Source: Hydrogenophaga sp.
GTDB taxonomy: Bacteria; Pseudomonadota; Gammaproteobacteria; Burkholderiales; Burkholderiaceae_C
Direction: 5' to 3'
NCBI GenBank assembly: GCA_030653975.1
Contig: JAURYH010000053.1
Span: forward strand, 1-64,000
DNA: 64,000 nucleotides
Part shown: in pieces, positions 35,831-44,018 of the stretch
Layout: each line of letters starts with the position of its first letter
Numbering within the stretch: the stretch's first letter is position 1
Made by a program: the position numbers and the translations under genes
Notes under the pieces: generated by a model
Told to the model about the DNA's origin: nothing
The model's input: the letters and a program-made list of their open reading frames with translations, nothing else
Database searches by the model: none

Positions 35831-36172
35831 ATGCCCGACACCCCATCCACCCCCACCCAGCACGCCCTCGTCACCGGCGCCACCGGCGGCATCGGGCGCG
35901 GCATCTGCTTCGCCCTGATCGAGCAGGCCCGCAAGGACGGTGTGCGCCTGCACATCAGCGCCGCCGCCTCGCGGCACGGTGACAAGCTCGAAGCCCTGGT
36001 GCACGAACTGCGCGCGAAAGGCGTGGGCGCTTCCGGCGTGGCCGGCGACATCATCGACCCCACCCAGTGCGCCGCGCTGGTGGCCGGGGCCCAGGCCAGT
36101 GGCGGCGACCTCACTGCGCTGGTCTGCAACGCCGGTGCGTCCGGCCCGGGCAAGCCGCCCGTGACCGACTGA
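35831..36172 (+). pseudogene. truncated SDR (N-terminal Rossmann half only)
   Basis: ALVTGATGGIGRGICFALIEQ.. ending just after ALVCNAGASGPGK; no YxxxK region; stop lies 10 bp from the next gene. Confidence 0.7.
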
Positions 36173-36181
36173 TCGCCCGGC

Positions 36182-37072
36182 TCAGGGAATCGGGTCTTCC
36201 ACCCCGCTGCGGCGCAGCGGGTTGAAACCGGTCACCAGCGCGGTCGCCAGCAACACCAGCGCACCGCCCGCGAAGATGCCGGAAGACACCACCTCGCCCA
36301 GCACCAGGTGGCCCCAGGTGACGCCGAAGACCGGGATCAGGAACACCGGGCTCATCGCCGCCACCGGCGACACGTGGCGAATGATGCGCAGATGCGCCCA
36401 GTAGGCCAGGCCCGAGGTGATCACGCCCAGCACCAGCAACACGCCCAGCGCGGCGGGCGTGAACCGCGCCTGTGGCCAGGCCAGCGCGGCACCCGGCAGC
36501 ACGAGCACGAGCGAGATCACGTGGATGCCCGCCGCGATGGCCAGCGGCTGCATGTGCGTCGTGGCGCGTTTCATGAGCGGGGTGGACAGGCCGTAGCAGG
36601 CTGCGGCGGCGATGCAGGCCAGGGCCGCCAGCAGGGTGGGGGCATCGGGCTGCACCGGCCCGAGCCGCACGATCAGGCCCACACCCACGAAACCGCAGAC
36701 GCAGCCGAGCAGCTTGCGCGCGGTGAGCGTGTCTTCCTTGAACCAGGCCGACGACAGCGTGCCGAAGAGCACCGCGGTGGTGTTGAGCAGGGCGCTGTAG
36801 CCGGCGGGCAGGCGCAGCGCGGCCCAGGCGTAGAGCAGGAACGGCACCACCACCGAGAGCACGCCCAGCACCAGCAGCTCGCGCCAATGTTGCCAGGGCC
36901 AGCGGTGGTTGAGCACGCGCATGATCACCGAAAGCGTCAGCGCCGCGAGCGCCACGCGGCCGCCCGCCAGCACCAGCGGCCCGAGCAGCGGGCTGGCGAT
37001 GCGCAGGAACAGAAAGGAGGCGCCCCAGAGCGCAGAGAGCCCGACGAGCTGGGCGAAGTGGTGGGTTTTCAC
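36182..37072 (-). CDS. EamA/DMT family transporter
   Basis: 10-TM EamA-like; LSALWGASFLFLRIASPLLGPLVLAGGRVALA. Confidence 0.92.
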   Translation of the reverse strand: MKTHHFAQLVGLSALWGASFLFLRIASPLLGPLVLAGGRVALAALTLSVIMRVLNHRWPWQHWRELLVLGVLSVVVPFLLYAWAALRLPAGYSALLNTTAVLFGTLSSAWFKEDTLTARKLLGCVCGFVGVGLIVRLGPVQPDAPTLLAALACIAAAACYGLSTPLMKRATTHMQPLAIAAGIHVISLVLVLPGAALAWPQARFTPAALGVLLVLGVITSGLAYWAHLRIIRHVSPVAAMSPVFLIPVFGVTWGHLVLGEVVSSGIFAGGALVLLATALVTGFNPLRRSGVEDPIP

Positions 37073-37219
37073 CGGGCCATTGTCGTGGTGAAGTGGTGTG
37101 GGCGCTGTCCGAGGGCTGACAGCCTGCTCGCGGCGCTGGTCAGCTTGCCGGGTGGCCAGAGGGTCCTGTAGAGTTCAACGCCTGCCTGCTGCCAGCGGTT
37201 TGAATCCAGAGGTTCCACC

Positions 37220-37879
37220 ATGTCGCTCGCGCTCTACGGACACCCCTTTTCCTCGTACACCCAGAAAGCGCTCATCGCGCTCTACGAGAACGGCACCCCC
37301 TTCGAATTCCGCTGCATCGGCCCGGACACGCCGGAGCATGCGGCCGAGTGGCTGCGGCGCTGGCCCATCGCCCGGTTCCCGCTGCTGCTCGACGGCGAAC
37401 GCCAGATCGTCGAGACCAGCCTCATCATCGAATATTTGCAGCTCGCCCACCCCGGCCCCGTGCGCCTGCTGCCCGCCGACCCGATGGCCGCGCTGGACGT
37501 GCGCTTTCTCGACCGCTACTTCGATCTGTACGTGATGAGCGCGATGCAGCTGGCGGTGGACACCGCGCTCAAGCGCTATCCGATGACGGTCGAAAAAGGA
37601 CGGGCCATCGCCAGCGAGCGGCTGGAGCGCGCCTACGTCTGGCTCGAAGGGCACCTGGCCGGCAAGACCTGGGCCGCGGGTGCGGACTTCACGCTGGCCG
37701 ACTGCGCGGCCGCGCCCTCGCTGTTCTACGCCGACTGGGTGCACCCGATCGCCGAGGCGCATCCGCTGCTGCGCGCCTACCGCGCGCGCCTGCTGGCCCG
37801 GCCGTCGTTTGCCCGGGCGGTGGAAGAAGCGCGGCCGTTTCGCTCGTACTTTCCTTTGGGCGCGCCGGACCGCGACTGA
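37220..37879 (+). CDS. glutathione S-transferase family protein
   Basis: LALYGHPFSSYTQKALIALYENGTPFEFR; FPLLLDGERQIVETSLIIEYL. Confidence 0.93.
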   Translation: MSLALYGHPFSSYTQKALIALYENGTPFEFRCIGPDTPEHAAEWLRRWPIARFPLLLDGERQIVETSLIIEYLQLAHPGPVRLLPADPMAALDVRFLDRYFDLYVMSAMQLAVDTALKRYPMTVEKGRAIASERLERAYVWLEGHLAGKTWAAGADFTLADCAAAPSLFYADWVHPIAEAHPLLRAYRARLLARPSFARAVEEARPFRSYFPLGAPDRD

Positions 37880-38020
37880 AGCGCGGGGCGCCTTCACTCC
37901 GGTCAGCTGATCGGGGAGCTCATGCGCGCCCAGGTCGAGCGATTTCCGCATGAACGTGACGGAGGTTCTGTTGCGCCCTTGTTGAACAGGGAGAACGCGC
38001 CCGGTGCCGCGCGAACTGCC

Positions 38021-38830
38021 TCATGCGAGTGCGGGCTCAGCGAGCCGGATCGCCTGCTCGAAAGCCTGCTGGTCAGGGCCGACGAAGGGCGTACGCTCGC
38101 GCGCAGAATCGAGGCTTGAGTAGAGCAGTTCCTCGAGCTCTTCGGCTGGGGGCAGGTGGCTGCTGAGCACACGCTGCGGCCGAAGGTCGCGCCACGGCAA
38201 ACATGTGGCCGCCAGCGTTTTTCGGTCGAGTTGTGCGAGCCAGGGCGCGTCGATGGTCGCCCACAGCGCGAGCCCCTCGCGCAGTTCGGCCGCAGTGACT
38301 TCTGCCGCCGACTCGGCCGCCTTCGCCAACACCGCGCCGAAGCAGTCCGAGCTGAAGAGGTGGCGGGTGTGGGTATCGAACAAGGCCATCGTCTCTGGCG
38401 CGTCGTAGACCGGCGGACGCAGTGCGAGCAGACGGCGGTTGCCCACGTCCAGCGCCTGACCTGGATTGAGCAGCCAGGTGCGCTCCAGCGGCAACTGGTG
38501 CAGTCCCAGCTTGCCCACACCCAGGTAGTTGGTGACGATGCGGGCCTGCGGCGCTACCTCCATGACGGCGCGCAGCGCGCCCATGTGGTCCGCGTCAGCG
38601 TGGGTGAGCCAGATCCAGCGCAGATCAGCCGGGTCCATCCGCGCCGCCAGTGACGCCACGAAGTCATCGCGCAATGCGCCGATGCCGGTGTCCACCAGCA
38701 CCGGCTCGAGGGCGTGGATCAGATACGCATTGACCGGCAGTACGCCCAGGCCGGGCAACGGCACGTGAGTGCAGAACAGGTCGGTGTCGGGGCCGATGCG
38801 GCGTGCCGGCAGCAAGGTGGGTTGGTCCAT
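38021..38830 (-). CDS. MBL-fold metallo-hydrolase (ORF track start at 38875)
   Basis: VNAYLIHALEPVLVDTGIGAL; IWLTHADADHMGAL; LFSSDCFGA. Confidence 0.85.
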   Translation of the reverse strand: MDQPTLLPARRIGPDTDLFCTHVPLPGLGVLPVNAYLIHALEPVLVDTGIGALRDDFVASLAARMDPADLRWIWLTHADADHMGALRAVMEVAPQARIVTNYLGVGKLGLHQLPLERTWLLNPGQALDVGNRRLLALRPPVYDAPETMALFDTHTRHLFSSDCFGAVLAKAAESAAEVTAAELREGLALWATIDAPWLAQLDRKTLAATCLPWRDLRPQRVLSSHLPPAEELEELLYSSLDSARERTPFVGPDQQAFEQAIRLAEPALA

Positions 38831-38878
38831 GGTCAGGGTACCTTTCAAACAATCTGGAAGTGGGCTTATGGACATGCG

Positions 38879-39412
38879 TCAGCCGGGGAACTTCACGACA
38901 GGTCCCGCGGGAGCTTGTCCGGGTGGCACATAGGCCGGTGCAGGTGTGCCAGCCGGACCCAGGTGTCGGATGTAGTGGTACAGCGCGCGCAGGTCGCGCT
39001 CGTCCATTGCGTGCACGTTGAACCACGGCATCGGCGGCCGCGGCTTGAAGCTGCGTGCGGTGCGCAGCCACGAAGCCTCGCTGTGGTCGCGCATGTAAAG
39101 ACGCAGGTTGGTCGCGTAGGTGGTTCCCCAGGGTCCGCTCCAGCCGAGCGGATCGCCGGTGAGCCACAGCGCTTCGGGAACGCGGCCCTCGGCCGCTGCG
39201 TAGCCAGGCGTGTGGCAGTCGTTGCAGCCGGCGGTCTGAGCCAGGTAGCGGCCGCGCGCGACGAGCACGCGGTCTCCGTCCAGTGCGGCGGCCGGGCCAG
39301 GGGCCGCGAGCGCGATGAGCGTGCAGGTCGCGGCAGCGAGAGAAAGCTTGATGGGCATTGCTGTGGTCCTTTCAGGGATTTGTGGAGGTCCGGAAAGTTT
39401 GATTGCCACCAC
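38879..39412 (-). CDS. c-type cytochrome
   Basis: Signal peptide; RGRYLAQTAGCNDCHTPG haem motif; PMPWFNVHAMDERDLRALYHYIRHLGPAG. Confidence 0.92.
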   Translation of the reverse strand: MVAIKLSGPPQIPERTTAMPIKLSLAAATCTLIALAAPGPAAALDGDRVLVARGRYLAQTAGCNDCHTPGYAAAEGRVPEALWLTGDPLGWSGPWGTTYATNLRLYMRDHSEASWLRTARSFKPRPPMPWFNVHAMDERDLRALYHYIRHLGPAGTPAPAYVPPGQAPAGPVVKFPG

Positions 39413-39431
39413 CTGGCCGCGATATGAAGTG

Positions 39432-39461
39432 TTTGCTAAGCAAATGCTAAAAATTTGCTAA
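39432..39461. promoter_or_regulatory. three phased TGCTAA repeats
   Basis: TGCTAA at 39434, 39445 and 39456, exactly 11 bp apart; also TTTGC-TAA-GCAAA palindrome. Confidence 0.6.
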
Positions 39462-39494
39462 AACAAACCACTCTTGCGCAATCTATCCTGTTAA

Positions 39495-39508
39495 GAGACA
39501 ATCGTCTC
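39495..39508. promoter_or_regulatory. palindromic operator candidate upstream of tetR
   Basis: GAGAC-AATC-GTCTC. Confidence 0.55.
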
Positions 39509-39536
39509 ATTAAAAACAGGCAAGAGAAAAATTCGA

Positions 39537-39650
39537 ATGGGAATGTCCCGCGCACAGGTGGATCGCGCGCTCGACGAGCACTTCCGCCATGAGGCCAACG
39601 ACGACGTCGAGGCCATCCTCGAACAGTGGCCACAGCAGGAGGCGGCATGA
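39537..39650 (+). CDS. short 37-aa ORF resembling a SnoaL/NTF2-like N-terminus, coupled to tetR
   Basis: MGMSRAQVDRALDEHFRHEANDDVEAILEQWPQQEAA*; ATGA overlap with tetR; below the ORF track size cut-off. Confidence 0.4.
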   Translation: MGMSRAQVDRALDEHFRHEANDDVEAILEQWPQQEAA

Positions 39651-40264
39651 AGAACGAATCCGGGGCGCGCGCGAATCAGTTGCGCCGCACACGCAAAGAT
39701 CTGCTGCAGGCCGCTGCACGGCTCACGCGCCAGGGCCAGAATCCCAGTCTCGAGGAAGTGGCCGAGGAGGCGATGGTCTCGCGCGCCACCGCCTACCGTC
39801 ACTTTCCTGATGTCAACGCGCTGATCGTCGAGGCATCCCTGGACCTCGATACGCCACAGCCCGAGCAGTTGTTCCTCGACGGGCCACCCGAGGACCCGGT
39901 GGCGCGCATGGAGCGAGTGGACTCGGCGCTTGAGGCGATGATCCGGGACAACGAGGTTGCCCTGCGCCTGATGATGAAGCACGCGCTCGATCGCAGTGTG
40001 CGACGAACCGATGACTCGACCATGCCGATGCGCCAGAACCGCCGCACGCCGCTGATCGAGGCAGCGCTGGAGCCGGCGCGTCGCCAGTTCCGTCCTGCCG
40101 CGCTGAAAACGCTCACGCGCGCGCTGGCGATGGTGGTCGGCACCGAGTCCATGCTTGCGCTCAAGGATGTTCTGCAACTCGACGACGCCGAAGCGCGGCG
40201 CGTGCGGCGCTGGGCGATTCGCGCGCTCGTTGATGCCGCTCGCAAGCCCATCCCTGCCACCTGA
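39647..40264 (+). CDS. TetR/AcrR family regulator
   Basis: TRKDLLQAAARLTRQGQNPSLEEVAEEAMVSRATAYRHFPDVNALIVEA. Confidence 0.88.
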   Translation: MKNESGARANQLRRTRKDLLQAAARLTRQGQNPSLEEVAEEAMVSRATAYRHFPDVNALIVEASLDLDTPQPEQLFLDGPPEDPVARMERVDSALEAMIRDNEVALRLMMKHALDRSVRRTDDSTMPMRQNRRTPLIEAALEPARRQFRPAALKTLTRALAMVVGTESMLALKDVLQLDDAEARRVRRWAIRALVDAARKPIPAT

Positions 40265-40280
40265 GGGAGCTGCTGCGGTG

Positions 40281-40607
40281 ATGCCGATTCGGCAAACTGA
40301 ACCTGTCGATGTGCGCTACTACCCGTGCGATGGCAGCGTGTTCCTGGACGCGCACCACCTGATCAAGGGCGTGGCTGGATCGCTGTTCTGGAAGCTCGCG
40401 CGCGAGCATGTGCGCCATCAGCGCTGCGAGTACTGCACGCGCGAGCTTCGCCTGCCTGGCCACCAGCCTGTCCTTGACAAGCCAGGCGGGTGGCACTGTG
40501 TACATTGCAGGCTCAACCAAGGAGGACACAGCCATGCGGGTTTTTCTGATCGATGCGGACAACCTTTCTTCGCCCACCTGGGTGGACGAAGCTCTCAAGG
40601 CACTTGA
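40281..40607 (+). pseudogene. fragment resembling a conserved regulator C-terminal module
   Basis: VRYYPCDGSVFLDAHHLIKGVAGSLFWKLAREHVRHQRCEYCTRELRL; tail overlaps the NYN gene in another frame. Confidence 0.35.
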
Positions 40608-41376
40608 AACCGCCGAGGGCAGTTTCGCGGTGCGGCGGGCCTACGGCAGTGCCGAAAACCTCAAGGGCCTGGCCGACACCTTGCGCACCTGGGCCATCCG
40701 GCCCTTCGTGAACCTGTCGCTGAGCAAGAACACGACCGACATCGCGCTGGCGGCCGACGCCATGGCGTTCGCCTGCCAGCTGCCGGCGCCGGCCATGATC
40801 GTCATCGGCTCGGGCGATGCGGATTTTGTGCCGCTGGTGGTGCGCCTGCGGGAACGCGGCATTCAGGTGGTCTGCGTGTCCGAGGCGGGCAAGATGGCAC
40901 CGGAGGCGGTGTCGGCCTACGACCGCGTGGTGTATGTGGGCCATGCGACATCTGCGCGAAAGGCAGCGCCATCCCCTGTGGCCGCCGCTGCGCCCGAGAA
41001 ACCACGGAAGCCCGCTCCCGCAGCAGCGCCTGCATCCACCGTCGCCGCCAAGAAGGCACCAGCGAAAAAGGCGGTGGCCAAGAAGGCGGGGCCTGTGGCG
41101 CCACCAGCGCAGAAGGTGGCATCCAAGAAAGCAGCAGACCAGCCGGTTGCACCCGCAGACACGGTGACGGTACCGCGCATTCTGGCGGTGGTGCCCGCCC
41201 TGGAAACGGGCGCATGGCAGCCGCTGGGTGAAGTCTCGAAGGCCCTGCACGACGGCAAACTGCTGGGCAAGAACGCGCAGACGACCAAGCTCCTCAAGAA
41301 ATTCCCGCAGCACTTCGAGCTGGCCCCCGGGAAGCAGCCCAACCGGGTCCGTTTCGTGTCGGCCACCTCGCATTGA
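40534..41376 (+). CDS. NYN-domain (LabA/PIN-like) protein with Lys/Ala-rich linker and C-terminal OST-HTH-like region
   Basis: MRVFLIDADNLSSPTWVDEALKAL; TDIALAADAMAFA; IVIGSGDADFVPLVVRLRERGIQVVCV; AAKKAPAKKAVAKKA. Confidence 0.85.
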   Translation: MRVFLIDADNLSSPTWVDEALKALETAEGSFAVRRAYGSAENLKGLADTLRTWAIRPFVNLSLSKNTTDIALAADAMAFACQLPAPAMIVIGSGDADFVPLVVRLRERGIQVVCVSEAGKMAPEAVSAYDRVVYVGHATSARKAAPSPVAAAAPEKPRKPAPAAAPASTVAAKKAPAKKAVAKKAGPVAPPAQKVASKKAADQPVAPADTVTVPRILAVVPALETGAWQPLGEVSKALHDGKLLGKNAQTTKLLKKFPQHFELAPGKQPNRVRFVSATSH

Positions 41377-41388
41377 GGTGGCCTCGCT

Positions 41389-42285
41389 TCACATCACGAT
41401 TTCGTCGGCCGCCTGGCGCGGTGGCTCGTGCCCGGCGGTCACCGAGCTGCCCGCCGCTGCGAGCATGGTGCAGGCGATGGCCAGCCACTGCAGGCCGGTG
41501 AGGTGTTCGCCCAGGAGCATCAGCCCCATGAGCGCCGCCACCGCGGGCTCCAGGCTGGTCATGATGCCGAAGGCCTCTTGCGGCAGGCGCTTCAAGGCCA
41601 CCATCTCCAGCGAGATCGGGATCGCGCTGGAGACCGCGGCCACACCCAGACCGAACAGCAGGATCTGCGGGTCCAGCAGGGCGCTGCCGGCGTGCCAGAT
41701 GCCGAAAGGCACGACGGTGAGCGCGGCCACGCTCAGACCCAGCGCCACCGAATGGCCGGCGTGCAGATGGCCGACGCGTTTGCCGAACACGATGTAGGCG
41801 GCCCAGCAGGCGGCGGCGCCCAGGGCAAAACCCACGCCGGTGGGGTCGAGACTGGCCACGTCGTGCCCCAGTGGCAGCAGCAGGCCCAGGCCAAGCACGG
41901 CCAGTGCCAGCCAGATGAAGTCGACCGGCTTGCGCGACGAGAACATGGCCACCGCGAGCGGCCCGCTGAACTCGATGGCCACGGCCACGCCGAACGGAAT
42001 GCTCTGCAGCGACTGGTAGAACATCAGGTTCATGCAGCCCAGCGCCACACCGTAGCGCAGCAGGCTTCTGGCGTCGGCGCGGCTGAGAGGCCAGCGCCAG
42101 GGCCGCCAGATCAGCAACAGCAGCAGCGCCGAGAAGCCCACGCGCAGGGCGGTGGTGCCGAGCGAGCCGACCTGCGGAAACAGCTGTTTGGCGAACGAGG
42201 TGCCGATGCCCAGTGCGACCACGGAGCCGAGCACGGCCAGCAGGGGCACGGCCTGTGCCCAGCGAGCGGAAGATGTCATGTGCAA
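41389..42285 (-). CDS. EamA/DMT transporter (RhtA-like)
   Basis: 10-TM; SSAIPISLEMVALKRLPQEAFGIMTSLEPAVAALMGLMLLGEHLTGLQWLAIACT. Confidence 0.92.
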   Translation of the reverse strand: MHMTSSARWAQAVPLLAVLGSVVALGIGTSFAKQLFPQVGSLGTTALRVGFSALLLLLIWRPWRWPLSRADARSLLRYGVALGCMNLMFYQSLQSIPFGVAVAIEFSGPLAVAMFSSRKPVDFIWLALAVLGLGLLLPLGHDVASLDPTGVGFALGAAACWAAYIVFGKRVGHLHAGHSVALGLSVAALTVVPFGIWHAGSALLDPQILLFGLGVAAVSSAIPISLEMVALKRLPQEAFGIMTSLEPAVAALMGLMLLGEHLTGLQWLAIACTMLAAAGSSVTAGHEPPRQAADEIVM

Positions 42286-42295
42286 CCCAAAACGA

Positions 42296-42372
42296 CCCGG
42301 CGCCGGGCCGCCCCAAGGCGGGTCAGCCCCCTCGGGGGGCAGCGACCCGCGCAGCGGCGGAGCGTGGGGGCC
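42296..42372. repeat. repeat family B copy between aroE and an EamA gene
   Basis: CCCGGCGCCGGGCCGCCCCAAGGCGGGTCAGCCCCCTCGGGGGGCAGCGACCCGCGCAGCGGCGGAGCGTGGGGGC. Confidence 0.7.
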
Positions 42373-42379
42373 TCATGTG

Positions 42380-43201
42380 TCAGACCAGCGGCATGGTGAA
42401 GCGCGCGATCACCGGCCGGGTGTCCGGCCTCACGCCGCGCCACCACTCGAAGGCTTCGGCCGCCTGCTCGACCAGCATGCCGACGCCATCGGCCAACTGG
42501 GTCACGCCTGCGGCGCGTGCCTGCTTCAGGAAGGGTGTGAGACCCTTGCCATAGACCAGTTCGTAGGCGAGCGCGCCGGGCGCAAACACGCCCGCCGGAA
42601 GCGGCAGATCGGCCTGCGAGAGGCCGGTGGAGGTGGCGTTGAGGACCACGTCGAAACGTTCGCCGGCCAGTTCGTCGTAGCCGCTGGTCTGCAGCGTGGC
42701 GTGGGCCGCGAAGTCGGCCTTCAGGCCATGCGCCTTGTCGGCGCTGCGGTTGGCAATGGCGATCAGCGCAGGCTTCTGCGCGGCGATGGGCAGGATGGCG
42801 CCGCGCGTGGCGCCGCCCGCGCCGCAGATCAGCACACGCTTGCCCGCGAGCGACACACCCAGGTTGCGCTGGATGTCGTTCACCAGGCCCAGGCCGTCGA
42901 AGTTCTGCGCAAGGATGCGGTCGCCCTCGAACTTGAGCGCGTTCACCGCGCCGGCCAGGCGGGCGGATTCCATCGGGTCGGTGGCGATCTCGAAGGCCTG
43001 CAGCTTGAACGGAATGGTCACGTTCATGCCGCGGCCACCGGCGGCGATGAAGGCTTGCACGGTGGTCTTGAAGCCATCCAGCGGGCCTTCGATGGTGGTG
43101 TATTCCATGTCCTGGCCCGTGGCCTGCGCGAAGGCACCGTGGATCAGGGGGGACTTGCTGTGGCCAATGGGGTTGCCGATGACGGCGTAGCGGTCGGTCA
43201 T
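42380..43201 (-). CDS. aroE: shikimate dehydrogenase (canonical AroE)
   Basis: YAVIGNPIGHSKSPLIHGAFA; NVTIPFK; GAGGATRGAI..IANRSADKA; DGVGMLVEQAAEAFEWW; ORF track start over-extended. Confidence 0.95.
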   Translation of the reverse strand: MTDRYAVIGNPIGHSKSPLIHGAFAQATGQDMEYTTIEGPLDGFKTTVQAFIAAGGRGMNVTIPFKLQAFEIATDPMESARLAGAVNALKFEGDRILAQNFDGLGLVNDIQRNLGVSLAGKRVLICGAGGATRGAILPIAAQKPALIAIANRSADKAHGLKADFAAHATLQTSGYDELAGERFDVVLNATSTGLSQADLPLPAGVFAPGALAYELVYGKGLTPFLKQARAAGVTQLADGVGMLVEQAAEAFEWWRGVRPDTRPVIARFTMPLV

Positions 43202-43304
43202 GGTGCGTGGAGGCAGAAGGAAGGCGGTTGAAAGGCGAGAAGTCGATTGTCGCGCAAGCCCACGAGCATGCGCGGAGCTTGCATCGGCCGTACCATCCTG
43301 ACTC

Positions 43305-43964
43305 ATGAGCACACACCTGAAAATCGATTTTGTGTCCGACGTGTCCTGCCCCTGGTGCGCGATCGGTCTCTCGGCGCTGGAACAGGCGCTGTCCGCCGTG
43401 CAGGGCGACATCAGCGCCGAGATGCACTTCCAGCCCTTCGAGCTGAACCCGCAGATGGGCCCCGAAGGCCAGGACATCACCGAACACCTGACACAGAAAT
43501 ACGGCAGCACGGCCGAGCAGCAGGCGCAGATCCGCGCCACCATCCGCCAGCGCGGGGCCGAGGCCGGCTTCGCCTTCAAGCCCGAGGGCCGGGGTCGGAT
43601 CTGGAACACCTTTGACGCGCACCGCCTGCTCGCCTGGGCCGACGGGGAGGGCGCGCCCGGCCAGCAGCACGCGCTCAAGAAAGCGCTGCTGACCGCCTAC
43701 CACGGCCGCGCCGAGAGCCCGGCCGATCGCGCCGTGCTGCTTGCTGCGGTGGTCGAGGCCGGTCTGGACGAAACCCGCGCCCGCGAAGTGCTGGCCAGCG
43801 ATGCCTTCGCGCAGGACGTGCGCGAGCGCGAACAGTTCTACAACAGCCAAGGCATCCGCTCGGTGCCCGCGGTCATCGTCAACGACCGGCACCTGATCTC
43901 GGGCGGCCAGCCGACCGAGGTGTTTGAGCAGGCGCTGCGTCAGATCGCTGCGGGCGTGGCCTGA
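43305..43964 (+). CDS. DsbA family oxidoreductase (FrnE-like)
   Basis: KIDFVSDVSCPWCAIGLSALEQAL; GIRSVPAVIVNDRHLISGGQPTEVFEQALR. Confidence 0.93.
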   Translation: MSTHLKIDFVSDVSCPWCAIGLSALEQALSAVQGDISAEMHFQPFELNPQMGPEGQDITEHLTQKYGSTAEQQAQIRATIRQRGAEAGFAFKPEGRGRIWNTFDAHRLLAWADGEGAPGQQHALKKALLTAYHGRAESPADRAVLLAAVVEAGLDETRAREVLASDAFAQDVREREQFYNSQGIRSVPAVIVNDRHLISGGQPTEVFEQALRQIAAGVA

Positions 43965-44018
43965 CATGGGCCGCACCCGGGATGCCATGAAGCCGGCGTC
44001 AGCCACGGTGCCGGGCGG

